DNA of 64,000 nucleotides from Georgenia faecalis (lineage in GTDB: Bacteria; Actinomycetota; Actinomycetes; Actinomycetales; Actinomycetaceae), in assembly GCF_003710105.1 (NCBI RefSeq), contig NZ_CP033325.1:124001-188000 (forward strand), in the 5' to 3' direction. A program made the position numbers and the translations under genes. The notes beneath the pieces are model-generated. The model searched no databases, was not told the origin of the DNA, and saw nothing but the letters and a program-made list of their open reading frames with translations. The first letter of the stretch is position 1. Each line of letters starts with the position of its first letter. Below are positions 9,322 through 17,488 of the stretch, piece after piece.

Positions 9322-9352
9322 GGCGGGGGTGCGGCGATGCCGCGCCCCCGCC
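9322..9352 (+). terminator. Intercistronic hairpin after the binding-protein gene
   Basis: A 14-bp GC stem, GGCGGGGGTGCGGC, pairs across a three-base loop with the sequence to 9352 (one T-G wobble). It lies between the lipoprotein gene and the first permease gene and lacks a T tract. Such hairpins commonly protect or attenuate so that binding protein is made in excess; that role is inferred. Confidence 0.6.
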
Positions 9353-9379
9353 TCGGTCGCGTGAAGGGAGCTGATCACC

Positions 9380-10366
9380 GTGGACTTCTTCCTCTACTCC
9401 AAGTTCGGCCAGATGATCCTGGCCGTCGTGGCGTTCCTCGTCGTCGTCGCCGTCCTCCTCCTGCTGGCCCGCGTGGCCGACCGGATCGCCGGCCGCTCGC
9501 GCACCTGGTGGATGGTGCTGCTCTTCGGCGGGCCGGCCCTGGCGCTGCTCGGCGTGGGGCTCATCTACCCGGCGATCCGCACGACGCTCATGTCGTTCAT
9601 GGACCGCTCCAGCGACGAGTGGGTCGGCCTCGCCAACTACGAGTGGGTGTTCACCAACCCCGACTCGCTGCAGTCGTTCATCAACACCTTCTTCTGGGTG
9701 GCGCTCGTGCCGACCGTGGCCACCGGTGTGGGCCTGCTCTACGCGATCATCATCGACCAGTCGCGCTTCGAGAAGGTCGCCAAGACGCTGCTCTTCCTGC
9801 CGATGGCGATCTCCTTCGTGGGCGCCGGCATCATCTGGAAGTTCGTCTACGAGTACCGGGGCGCGGCGCAGGAGCAGATCGGCCTCCTCAACGCCATCAT
9901 CACCACGCTCGGGTTCGAGCCCGTGCGGTTCCTCCAGGACGCGCCCTGGAACACGTTCTTCCTCATCGCGGTGATGATCTGGATCCAGGCCGGTTTCGCC
10001 ATGGTCCTGCTCTCCGCGGCCATCAAGGCGATCCCGGCGGATATCGTCGAGGCGGCCCGTCTCGACGGCGTCGGCGCCTGGCAGATGTTCCGCAACATCA
10101 CCGTGCCGAGCATCCGTCCCACGCTCGTCGTCGTCGTCACGACGATCACCATCGCCACGCTGAAGATCTTCGACATCCCGCGGACGATGACCGGCGCCCG
10201 GTTCGACACCCAGGTGCTGGCCAACATGATGTACGACCAGTCCTTCACCTTCGGCAACGCGGGAACGGGCTCGGCCCTCGCCGTCGTCATCTTCGTGCTG
10301 GTCATCCCCATCGTCGTCTTCAACATCCGACAGATGATCAAGAACCGGGAGGTGCGAGGAGCATGA
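9380..10366 (+). CDS. Sugar ABC transporter permease (AglF/MalF type)
   Basis: 328 residues with about seven hydrophobic segments, including a leading transmembrane helix (residues about 8-30) that AglF-like permeases have. The ATPase-contact EAA loop reads EAARLDGVGAWQMFRNITVP. The GTG start is placed by the AAGGGAG ribosome site at 9364-9370. It follows the lipoprotein gene by 71 bases containing a hairpin, and its stop overlaps the next permease in ATGA. It forms half of the membrane channel of the importer. Confidence 0.93.
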   Translation: MDFFLYSKFGQMILAVVAFLVVVAVLLLLARVADRIAGRSRTWWMVLLFGGPALALLGVGLIYPAIRTTLMSFMDRSSDEWVGLANYEWVFTNPDSLQSFINTFFWVALVPTVATGVGLLYAIIIDQSRFEKVAKTLLFLPMAISFVGAGIIWKFVYEYRGAAQEQIGLLNAIITTLGFEPVRFLQDAPWNTFFLIAVMIWIQAGFAMVLLSAAIKAIPADIVEAARLDGVGAWQMFRNITVPSIRPTLVVVVTTITIATLKIFDIPRTMTGARFDTQVLANMMYDQSFTFGNAGTGSALAVVIFVLVIPIVVFNIRQMIKNREVRGA

Positions 10367-11310
10367 GTGCTGCTGCCGTCGAGCCCGCCGTGGCCGACAT
10401 CGCCGCCGACCAGGCCCGCGTGACCAAGGCCCCGCGTCCGTCCACGTCCTCGCGGGCGCGGGCGATGCTCACCTCCCGGGTGGGGTCCGCCGTCGCCATC
10501 GTCATCGCGCTGCTGTGGACGGTGCCGATCATCGGGATGTTCCTCAGCTCCCTGCGCCCGGAGTCGGAGATCCGCACCTCCGGGTGGTGGACCTTCTTCC
10601 TCAACCCGGCGGTCACGCTGGAGAACTACCAGGAGGTGCTCTTCGGGCGGGCCTCCTCCGGCGCGCTGGCGAACTTCTTCGTCAACTCCGTGGTCATCAC
10701 CGTGCCGGCGACGCTCATCCCGCTCGTCGTCGCCACGATGGCCGCCTACGCCTTCTCCGTGCTGCAGTGGCGGGGGCGCGACACCGTGTTCATCCTCGTG
10801 TTCGCCCTGCAGATCGTCCCGCTGCAGATGGCCCTGATCCCGCTCCTGCGGATCTTCTCCGGCTCCGCGGTGGGCGAGGCATTCCCCTACCTCGGTGTGT
10901 GGGTGGCGCACGCGTGCTTCGCCATGCCGCTCGCGACGTTCCTCCTGCACAACTTCATGTCGGAGATCCCGCGGGAGCTCATCGAGGCGGCCCGCGTCGA
11001 CGGCGCCGGGCACGTGACGGTGTTCCTGCGGGTCATGCTCCCGCTGCTCGTCCCGGCGATCGCGAGCTTCGCGATCTTCCAGTTCCTGTGGGTGTGGAAC
11101 GACCTCCTCGTCGGCCTGACGTTCACCGGCGGGAACAACGCCGTGCAGCCGCTCACGGCCCGCCTGGCGGAGATGGCCGGCTCGCGTGGCCAGGACTGGC
11201 ACCTGCTCACCGCCGGTGCCTTCGTCTCGATCATCGTGCCGATCATCGTGTTCCTGTCCCTGCAGAAGTACTTCGTCCGCGGCCTGCTCGCGGGCTCCGT
11301 CAAGGGTTAG
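10363..11310 (+). CDS. Sugar ABC transporter permease (AglG/MalG type)
   Basis: 315 residues from the ATG at 10363, which overlaps the preceding stop and follows a GAGGAG site. After a polar N-terminal tail of about 40 residues come six hydrophobic segments. The EAA loop is EAARVDGAGHVTVFLRVMLP, and the protein ends with LQKYFVRGLLAGSVKG, the standard C-terminus of MalG-type permeases. It pairs with the upstream permease. No ATP-binding subunit follows; the next gene is an isomerase after a probable terminator. Confidence 0.94.
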   Translation: MSAAAVEPAVADIAADQARVTKAPRPSTSSRARAMLTSRVGSAVAIVIALLWTVPIIGMFLSSLRPESEIRTSGWWTFFLNPAVTLENYQEVLFGRASSGALANFFVNSVVITVPATLIPLVVATMAAYAFSVLQWRGRDTVFILVFALQIVPLQMALIPLLRIFSGSAVGEAFPYLGVWVAHACFAMPLATFLLHNFMSEIPRELIEAARVDGAGHVTVFLRVMLPLLVPAIASFAIFQFLWVWNDLLVGLTFTGGNNAVQPLTARLAEMAGSRGQDWHLLTAGAFVSIIVPIIVFLSLQKYFVRGLLAGSVKG

Positions 11311-11329
11311 GCATCCGTCGCCCGCCGGC

Positions 11330-11356
11330 GGCCGGCCCCTTCGCGGGGGTCCGGCC
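11330..11356 (+). terminator. Probable terminator of the sugar ABC operon
   Basis: GGCCGG and CCGGCC flank an inner CCCC/GGGG stem closed by a TTCG tetraloop. The hairpin starts 19 bases after the last permease stop. No T run follows, which is usual in GC-rich actinobacteria. Confidence 0.6.
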
Positions 11357-11424
11357 GTCGGCGGTGTCGTGTGGGGGCGGGCGCGCGACGATAGCCTCAG
11401 CCCAGGACCGATCGAGGAGAACTG

Positions 11425-12675
11425 ATGACCTGGCTGGGCTCACGCACGCACGCAGAGTGGCTGACCGCGGAGACGGACGCCCTCCTTGCGTTCGCCCGCT
11501 CCTCTCGGGTGCCGAACGGCTTCGGGTACCTCGACGCGGACGGTGCCGTCGACCCGGGCCAGCCCGCCGAGCTGTGGGTGACCGCCCGGATGACCCACAG
11601 CTTCGCGCTCGGCACCATGCTGGGTCGCCCGGGCTACGGGCCGCTCGCCGACCACGGCGTCGCCGCCCTGCGGGGGGCCTTCGCCGACGGCGAGCACGGG
11701 GGCTGGTTCTCCGCCGTCGCCCTGGAGGGGGACGGCGTCCCCGACGACACCAAGGCGGCCTACGCGCACGGGTTCGTCATCCTCGCCGGCGCCTCCGCCG
11801 CCGCGGCGGGCCGTCCGGGGGGCCGTGCGCTCCTCGACGAGGCCCTCGCGGTGAGCGAGCGCTTCTTCTGGCGTGACGACGAGGGCATGGCCGTGGAGTC
11901 CTGGGACCGCGCGTTCGGCGTCTGCGAGGACTACCGCGGCGTCAACGCGAACATGCACACGGTCGAGGCGTACCTCGCGGCCGCCGACGTCACGGGCGAC
12001 GACGTCTGGCTCGACCGCGCCGTGCGGATCACCCGGCGCGTCCTCGACGACTTCGCCCGCGCCAACGACTGGCGGATCCCCGAGCACTTCAGCGCCGACT
12101 GGGAGCCGCTGCTCGACTACAACCGCGACGAGCCGGCGCACCCGTTCCGGCCCTACGGCGCCACCGTCGGCCACTCCCTGGAGTGGGCGCGGCTGGTCCT
12201 CCACGCCCGCGAGGCGCTGCGCCGTCGGGGCCTCGACGCCGAGACGTGGATGCTCGAGGCGGCGCGGGAGCTCTTCGACCGCGCTGTGGCCGACGGCTGG
12301 GCGGTCGACGGCGCCGACGGGTTCGTCTACACCGTCGACTTCGCCGGGGAGCCCGTGGTGCGCGAGCGCATGCACTGGGTGGTCTGCGAGGGCATCGGCG
12401 CCGCCGCCGCCCTCGAGGCGGTCACCGGGGAGGTGCGCTACGAGGAGCGGTACCGCCAGTGGTGGGACTACGCCGCCGAGCACCTCATCGAGGCGCCGGG
12501 GCGCTGGCGCCACGAGCTGAGCGCGGAGAACGGCCCGAGCGCGGGCACGTGGTCGGGCAAGCCGGACATCTACCACGCGCTCCAGGCGACGCTCATCCCG
12601 CGCCTGCCGCTGGCGCCGGCGCTCGCTCCGGCCGTGGCGGCCGGGCTGGTCGACAACCGCCACCCGATGCCGTAG
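11425..12675 (+). CDS. AGE-family isomerase of the YihS/mannose isomerase group
   Basis: 416 residues, the normal length for the N-acylglucosamine 2-epimerase (AGE) (alpha/alpha)6-barrel family. Residues at the YihS catalytic positions are present: Arg55 (VTARMTHSF), His178 (NANMHTVEA), His250 and Glu253 (GHSLEWARL) and His384 (GKPDIYHALQATL). In YihS the numbering is R55, H176, H248, E251 and H383, so the match is close. Such enzymes interconvert mannose and fructose, or sulfoquinovose and sulfofructose. No sulfosugar kinase or aldolase gene is nearby, and a GH92 mannosidase is encoded 9 kb downstream, so mannose isomerase is the better guess. A TAGCCT -10 box near 11393 and a GAGGAG ribosome site precede the ATG, so it has its own promoter downstream of the ABC operon. 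Confidence 0.85.
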   Translation: MTWLGSRTHAEWLTAETDALLAFARSSRVPNGFGYLDADGAVDPGQPAELWVTARMTHSFALGTMLGRPGYGPLADHGVAALRGAFADGEHGGWFSAVALEGDGVPDDTKAAYAHGFVILAGASAAAAGRPGGRALLDEALAVSERFFWRDDEGMAVESWDRAFGVCEDYRGVNANMHTVEAYLAAADVTGDDVWLDRAVRITRRVLDDFARANDWRIPEHFSADWEPLLDYNRDEPAHPFRPYGATVGHSLEWARLVLHAREALRRRGLDAETWMLEAARELFDRAVADGWAVDGADGFVYTVDFAGEPVVRERMHWVVCEGIGAAAALEAVTGEVRYEERYRQWWDYAAEHLIEAPGRWRHELSAENGPSAGTWSGKPDIYHALQATLIPRLPLAPALAPAVAAGLVDNRHPMP

Positions 12676-12686
12676 CCGGTTCTCGT

Positions 12687-12733
12687 GGGACGCTCGGCGC
12701 CGCCGGCGGTGTGCCGGCGACGCAGAGCGTCCC
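12687..12733. terminator. Bidirectional hairpin between the isomerase and the TipA-like gene
   Basis: GGGACGCTC (12687-12695) and GAGCGTCCC (12725-12733) form a 9-bp outer stem, with an inner GC-rich stem. It sits between convergent genes and can serve both. Confidence 0.7.
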
Positions 12734-12748
12734 GTGCGCCGGGCGGGG

Positions 12749-13549
12749 TCAGCTCGCCGCGCCGCCCGCCTGCCGGTCGGCGTTGGCGTGGATGGCGTCG
12801 CGGACGTACTGGGCGAGGCCCGGGTGGATGTCCTCGTACGTCTTCGTGAACCGCTCGTCGGCGATGTACATGTCCCCGAGGCAGCGGTGGAACTCCGGCG
12901 TGATGTCGTAGAACCGCTCGTGGATCTGCACGCGCGCGCGCTCGGCGGCGTCCATGGCGGCGTCGCTGGACGCCGGCAGCCCCGCCTCCAGGGCCGCGAC
13001 GTACGCCGCGTTGATCGCCCCGGTCTCCGCGGCGATCTCCTCCCAGTCCGCCTTGGTGTACTGCGCGGTGCGCCCCTGGGACTGCTGCCACGCCTCCGTG
13101 TCGCCCCAGCGGTCCTGTGCCTCGACGGCGTACTCGTCCTTGAAACCGTCGCCGAAGAGCTCCTTCTGCTCCTCGGGCGTGAGGTTGATGCCGTTCATCT
13201 GCTGCTCCAGTGCTCGATCGATGGCCGTGACGAGGTCCTGCATCTCGTCCAACCGGGACATGACCGCCGCCTTCTGGCGCCGTAGGTGCTCGACGACGGC
13301 GTCGCGCTGGGCGCCACCGTCGAGCAGCTCCGCGATGGCCTCGAGCGGGAACCCGAGGCGCCGGTACACCACGACGTGCTGGAGACGGGTGAGGTCCGTG
13401 TCCGTGTAGAGGCGGTACCCCGCGGCGCTGCGCTCGGTCGGGCTGAGCACGCCGATCTCGTCGTAGTGGTGCAACGTACGCACCGTGACGTCGAAACGCT
13501 CGGCGACCTGGCCCACCGTGAGCACTGTCAGCTCCTTCGTTGCGGTCAT
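12749..13549 (-). CDS. MerR-family regulator with TipAS antibiotic-binding domain
   Basis: 266 residues from the ATG at 13549; an upstream in-frame start at 13570 would place the coding region over the operator and is less likely. The N-terminal MerR helix-turn-helix (TVGQVAERFDVTVRTLHHYDEIGVL) is followed by a coiled coil and, from about residue 125, a TipAS domain containing FGDGFKDEY and ending in MYIADERFTKTYEDIHPGLAQYVRDAI. TipAL of Streptomyces activates its own promoter after covalent capture of thiopeptide antibiotics by a cysteine; this protein has a single cysteine, in HRCLGDMY. The promoter carries a palindrome like that of tipA. The likely function is an autoregulated multidrug sensor; the ligand is unknown. 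Confidence 0.9.
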   Translation of the reverse strand: MTATKELTVLTVGQVAERFDVTVRTLHHYDEIGVLSPTERSAAGYRLYTDTDLTRLQHVVVYRRLGFPLEAIAELLDGGAQRDAVVEHLRRQKAAVMSRLDEMQDLVTAIDRALEQQMNGINLTPEEQKELFGDGFKDEYAVEAQDRWGDTEAWQQSQGRTAQYTKADWEEIAAETGAINAAYVAALEAGLPASSDAAMDAAERARVQIHERFYDITPEFHRCLGDMYIADERFTKTYEDIHPGLAQYVRDAIHANADRQAGGAAS

Positions 13550-13564
13550 GGACCCACCGTGGTG

Positions 13565-13586
13565 CCTCACGCGACGTGAGGGTCAA
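13565..13586 (-). promoter_or_regulatory. TipA-type operator and -35 box of the MerR-family gene
   Basis: On the minus strand a TTGACC -35 hexamer runs into the palindrome CCTCACGTCGCGTGAGG (13581-13565). It closely resembles the tipA promoter core as I remember it (CCTCACGTCACGTGAGG). MerR-type activators bind such palindromes within an overlong spacer and twist the promoter open, so autoactivation is expected. Confidence 0.75.
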
Positions 13587-13595
13587 GCGGACAGG

Positions 13596-14561
13596 TCAGG
13601 GGAGCAGCAGGACCTTGCCGAAGACGGCGCCGGAGTCCATGAGCTCGTGCGCCTGGGCGGCCTGGTCCAGGGGGAGGCGGGCGTGGACGACGGGGCCCAC
13701 GGTCCCGTCGGCGATGAGCGGCCACGCGCGTTCGCACACGTCGGCGACGATGGCGGCCTTCTCCGTGAGGGAGCGGGCGCGCAGCGTGGTGGCGTGGACG
13801 CTCGCCCGTCGGGCGAGGAGGGCACCGACGTCGAGCTCGCCGCGCCGGCCCTGCTGGGTGCCGATGATGACGAGCCGGCCGCCGGTGGCGAGCATCGCGA
13901 CGTTCCTCCCCAGGGCCCCGCCGCCGAGGACGTCGAGGATGACGTCGACGCCGCGGCCCTCGGTGAGCGCGCGGACCCGCTCGACGACGTCCTCGGCGCG
14001 GTGGTCGATGGCCGCCTCCGCGCCCAGCTCCTCGCAGCGGGCGCAGCGCTCGGGCCCACCCGCCGTGGTGAGGACCCGCACGCCCGCGGCGGCGGCGAGC
14101 TGGATCGCCATGGACCCGACGCCGCCGGACCCGCCGTGGACGAGGAGCGACTGGCCGGGACGCAGGTGGGCGACGTGGACGAGGTTCGACCACACCGTGC
14201 ACACGGCCTCGGGCAGCGCCGCGGCGTCGACCAGGTCGATCCCGGCCGGCACCGGGAGGAGCTGGCCGGCCGGTACGGCGACCAGCTCGGCGTACCCGCC
14301 GCCGGCGAGCAGGGCGGCGACCTCGTCACCCACCTGCCAGCCCTCGACGTCGTCACCGAGGGCGACGACCGTCCCCGAGCACTCGAGGCCGATGACCGGC
14401 GAGGCACCGGGCGGCGGCGGGTAGTGGCCGGCGCGCTGGAGCAGGTCGGCGCGGTTCACCCCGGCGGCGGCCACGCGGACGAGGACCTCACCCGGCCCGG
14501 GAACCGGGTCGGGCAGGTCGGTGAGGGTCAGGGATCCGTCGACGACGTCGATCGCGCGCAC
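13596..14561 (-). CDS. NADPH:quinone oxidoreductase (PIG3-like, zinc-free MDR superfamily)
   Basis: 321 residues of the medium-chain dehydrogenase/reductase type. The N-terminal domain has NRADLLQRAGHYPPPPGAS, a signature of PIG3-like quinone reductases, and lacks the catalytic zinc ligands of alcohol dehydrogenases. The Rossmann domain carries LVHGGSGGVGSMAIQLA. It should reduce quinones or related enones with NADPH in the cytoplasm. The GTG start lies seven bases after a TACGAT -10 box (14574-14569), giving a leaderless mRNA. It lies upstream of the TipA-like gene on the same strand, but that gene has its own promoter in the gap. Confidence 0.9.
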   Translation of the reverse strand: MRAIDVVDGSLTLTDLPDPVPGPGEVLVRVAAAGVNRADLLQRAGHYPPPPGASPVIGLECSGTVVALGDDVEGWQVGDEVAALLAGGGYAELVAVPAGQLLPVPAGIDLVDAAALPEAVCTVWSNLVHVAHLRPGQSLLVHGGSGGVGSMAIQLAAAAGVRVLTTAGGPERCARCEELGAEAAIDHRAEDVVERVRALTEGRGVDVILDVLGGGALGRNVAMLATGGRLVIIGTQQGRRGELDVGALLARRASVHATTLRARSLTEKAAIVADVCERAWPLIADGTVGPVVHARLPLDQAAQAHELMDSGAVFGKVLLLP

Positions 14562-14737
14562 GTCGTCGATCGTAGGACGGGGTCCCGGACGCCGCCGGGC
14601 CGGGGCGCCCGGGCGGGCCGGTGGTGCCCGGGGCGGCTCGTGGTACCGGGGCGGCGCTATGGGTCCGGGGGGCGCCGTCCGGCCCCACGTGCCGCCCTAG
14701 ACTGGCCCGCGACCCCGTGGGCGCGCCTGCGGGGCCG

Positions 14738-14825
14738 GGAGGGCTGACAGAGCGGCCGAATGTGACGGTCTTGAAAACCGTTGTGCGGTAACCCCGCACC
14801 AAGGGTTCGAATCCCTTGCCCTCCG
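14738..14825 (+). tRNA. tRNA-Ser (anticodon TGA)
   Basis: 88 bases with the acceptor stem GGAGGGC/GCCCTCC, the anticodon loop CTTGAAA (anticodon TGA), a long class II variable arm (GTGCGG...CCGCAC) and the T loop TTCGAAT. The CCA end is not encoded. Confidence 0.96.
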
Positions 14826-14847
14826 CCGCGTGCGCCGCACCACGCAC

Positions 14848-14880
14848 CGCGCCGGGGCACCCCATGGGCACCCCGGCGCG
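14848..14880. terminator. Hairpin between tRNA-Ser(TGA) and the CNNM genes
   Basis: CGCGCCGGGG and CCCCGGCGCG form a 10-bp stem with a 13-base loop, 22 bases after the tRNA and 33 before the stop of the convergent CBS-domain gene. It can act in both directions. Confidence 0.75.
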
Positions 14881-14913
14881 GCGGTCGTCAGGTCGAGCGT
14901 CGGGTCGACCGGG

Positions 14914-15927
14914 TCAGCGCTCGACCGCCTCCACCACGGGGAACAGCCGGCGCAGGACGTCGGACATCGTGATCACCCCGACCACCCGGTCGCCGTCGCG
15001 GACGACGGCGAGGTGGTTGCGGCTCTCCCGCATGTGCGCCAGCGCCGTGTACGCCGTCGTCGTCGGCGCGAGCGTGAACACCGGGCGCGCGAGGTCGGCG
15101 ACCCCCGCCGTCGCGGGACGGGTGAGGGTGTCCCGGACGTGGACGACCCCCTGGATGCCCCGGGTGTCCCCGAGGAGGATCCGCAGGTGGCCGCTGCGCC
15201 GCGCCGTCTCCTGGACCTCGGCCACCGTCGCGCTCAGCGGCACGGCCGTGAGGCGCGCCCCCGGCCGGACCAGGTCCGCCACCGTGAGCCGCTCGAGGTC
15301 GAGGGCCACGGACAGCTGCCGGGAGTAGCTCGCGTCCAGCGCGCCGACGTTCGCCGAGTGCTCGACGAGGTGACGAAGGTCGTCGGAGGTCTGGCCCGCG
15401 GCGACCTCGTCGCTCGGCTCGACCCCCACGCGGCGCAGGCACCAGTTCGCCGTGGCGTTGAGGCCGCGCAGGACCGGGCGGAACGCCCACATGAAGCCCC
15501 GCATCGGCAGGGCGAGGAGCGTGGCGGACTTCTCCGGGTGGGCGATCGCCCACGACTTCGGGGCCATCTCACCGACGACGAGGTGCAGGAACGTCACGAT
15601 GATGAGCGCCAGCACGAAGCCGACGACGTCCGCCGTCAGCTCGGGCATGCCCCAGGAGGCGAACAGCGGGGTGAGCCAGTGGTGCACGGCCGGCTTGGTG
15701 ATGGCACCGAGCGCGAGCGTGCACACCGTGATGCCGAGCTGGGAGCCGGCGAGGAGCAGCGTGAGCTCGGAGGAGCTGCGCAGCGCCGCCCGCGCCGCCC
15801 GGCTCCTCGTCGCCGCGTCCTCCAGGCGGTGGCGCTTGGCGGAGATGAGGGCGAACTCGATGGCGACGAAGAACGCGCTGAGCGTGATGAGGGCGATGGT
15901 GACGAGGACGACGGTGAGGTTGCTCAT
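14914..15927 (-). CDS. CNNM (DUF21) and CBS-domain membrane protein, short form
   Basis: 337 residues. The N-terminal DUF21/CNNM transmembrane domain (about 1-190) has the family hallmarks FFVAIEFALISAKRHRLE and GSQLGITVCTLALGAITKP, and PKSWAIAHPE at its end. A CBS pair follows (about 205-335). The C-terminal CorC_HlyC domain found in the longer paralogue upstream is absent. Proteins of this family affect magnesium or cobalt transport or membrane stability. Its ATG overlaps the stop of the upstream paralogue in ATGA, so the two are cotranscribed and may assemble together. Confidence 0.93.
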   Translation of the reverse strand: MSNLTVVLVTIALITLSAFFVAIEFALISAKRHRLEDAATRSRAARAALRSSSELTLLLAGSQLGITVCTLALGAITKPAVHHWLTPLFASWGMPELTADVVGFVLALIIVTFLHLVVGEMAPKSWAIAHPEKSATLLALPMRGFMWAFRPVLRGLNATANWCLRRVGVEPSDEVAAGQTSDDLRHLVEHSANVGALDASYSRQLSVALDLERLTVADLVRPGARLTAVPLSATVAEVQETARRSGHLRILLGDTRGIQGVVHVRDTLTRPATAGVADLARPVFTLAPTTTAYTALAHMRESRNHLAVVRDGDRVVGVITMSDVLRRLFPVVEAVER

Positions 15928-17291
15928 CGCTCCTCACCCCCGTCGACGTCGTCGGTCTCGACGAGGCTGACGCGCACCATGGACGGCACGTGATGGTCGA
16001 TCTCCACGATGACGGCCTCCAGCAGGCGCCGGACCGGTCGGTCGAGGAGCTCGCCCGGGTCGGGCGGCAGCTCCACCATGAGTCGCTCGCCGACCTCGGG
16101 AAGCTCCCCGTGGACGGCGATGACCAGTCCCGCGATCGTCTCGTAGTCGCCGCGGGGGAGGGTGTAGCCGATCGCCCGCTCGGCCTCGTCGATGTGGACG
16201 TCACCCGCCATGTTCCAGATCCCGTCGTCGTCCGGCTCGAGGATCGGCAGGGCGTCGTCGTGCTCGTCGGTGATCTCCCCGACGAGCTCCTCGGCGATGT
16301 CCTCCGTGGTGAGCACGCCGGCGAAGCCGCCGTACTCGTCGACGACGCACGCGAGCTGGTTCTTGCTCTGGTCGAGCTCGCGCAGGGCGTCGGGGAGGCT
16401 CATGAGGGTCGGGAGGATGAGCGCGTCGCGGACGAGCGTGCTCACGGGGGTGTCGAGCGGCGCGGTCGAGCCCAGCACCTCGACCAGGTGGACGACGCCG
16501 AGGATGTCGTCGTCGTCCGCACCGAGCACGGGGTAGCGCGAGTGCCCCTCGCACATGAGCGCGCGGACCTCCCCGAGGGTGTCGTCCGCCCGGACGACGT
16601 CGACGCGCGCCCGGGGGATCATCGCGTGCTCGACGTCGCGCTTGGGGAAGTCGAGGATGCGGTCCAGCAGCATGGACAGCTCCGCGGGCAGGTCTCCGCT
16701 CTCCCGGGAGTCCGCGACGATGTGCTCGAGGTCGCGGGCCGTCGCCGAGTGCTCGACGTCGTGGACCGGCTCGATGCGCAGGGCGCGCAGCAGGGTGTTG
16801 GAGGCCTGGTCGAAGACCCAGACCAGCCAGCCGAAGAGCTTGAGGTAGAGCAGCGTCGAGCGGGAGAGCCAGCGCGCGACGGGCTCGGGGCGGGCGATGG
16901 CGAGGTTCTTGGGGAACAGCTCGCCGAACACCATCTGGACGACGGTGGACAGCACGAGGGCGAGGACCGTGCCGACGGCGATCCCGACGCCGACCGGCAC
17001 GCCGGCGACGCCGAGGAGCTCGCCGAGCGACTCGCCGATGAGCGGCTCGGCCACGTAGCCGACGAGCAGGCCGGTGACGGTGATGCCGAGCTGGGCTCCG
17101 GAGAGCATGAAGGACGTGCGCTTGGTGACGCGCAGCGTCCGCTCGGCCACGACGTCGCCGGCGGCGGCGCGTGCGTTGAGACGCGACCGGTCGACCGCCA
17201 TGTAGGCGAACTCCTGCGCGACGAAGTAGCCGGTGACCGCCGTGATGGCGACGACGACGAGGATGCCGAGGAGCAGGGTGAGCACGGTCAT
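15924..17291 (-). CDS. CNNM/CBS/CorC_HlyC family membrane protein, full form
   Basis: 455 residues. The DUF21 domain (about 1-200) has VAQEFAYMAVDRSRL, GAQLGITVTGLLVGYVAEP and FGELFPKNLAIARPEP. A CBS pair lies at about 215-345 with the segment CVVDEYGGFAGVLTTEDIAE, followed by the CorC_HlyC domain (about 365-450). This is the standard architecture of the so-called hemolysin/CorC proteins, now linked to magnesium homeostasis. It is first in a two-gene operon with the shorter paralogue. Confidence 0.94.
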   Translation of the reverse strand: MTVLTLLLGILVVVAITAVTGYFVAQEFAYMAVDRSRLNARAAAGDVVAERTLRVTKRTSFMLSGAQLGITVTGLLVGYVAEPLIGESLGELLGVAGVPVGVGIAVGTVLALVLSTVVQMVFGELFPKNLAIARPEPVARWLSRSTLLYLKLFGWLVWVFDQASNTLLRALRIEPVHDVEHSATARDLEHIVADSRESGDLPAELSMLLDRILDFPKRDVEHAMIPRARVDVVRADDTLGEVRALMCEGHSRYPVLGADDDDILGVVHLVEVLGSTAPLDTPVSTLVRDALILPTLMSLPDALRELDQSKNQLACVVDEYGGFAGVLTTEDIAEELVGEITDEHDDALPILEPDDDGIWNMAGDVHIDEAERAIGYTLPRGDYETIAGLVIAVHGELPEVGERLMVELPPDPGELLDRPVRRLLEAVIVEIDHHVPSMVRVSLVETDDVDGGEER

Positions 17292-17488
17292 CGCTGGCCC
17301 ACCACCCCGGCGTGACTCTCACGGGCGGTGGGCAGGTCTATATGGTCGGGGTCCATGACTCTCTCGCGTTGAACGTCGGGGGAGTTCTATTGAACCTCAC
17401 GCGGGGACGTGGTGGGCGCACGCGTACCTGCGGTGGACGAGCCCCCCGCATGGATGGTCCTGTGGCACGGCCCGGTTCGCCGGGCAGG

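Noticed and set aside
11425-12675. Sulfoquinovose degradation cluster
   Set aside because: The isomerase fits the YihS group, but no sulfosugar kinase, aldolase or sulfoquinovosidase gene is in the window.
17312-17488. Extended N-terminus of the ThrE-type exporter from 17312
   Set aside because: The extra 59 codons have no family match and lie in promoter-like, less GC3-biased sequence.
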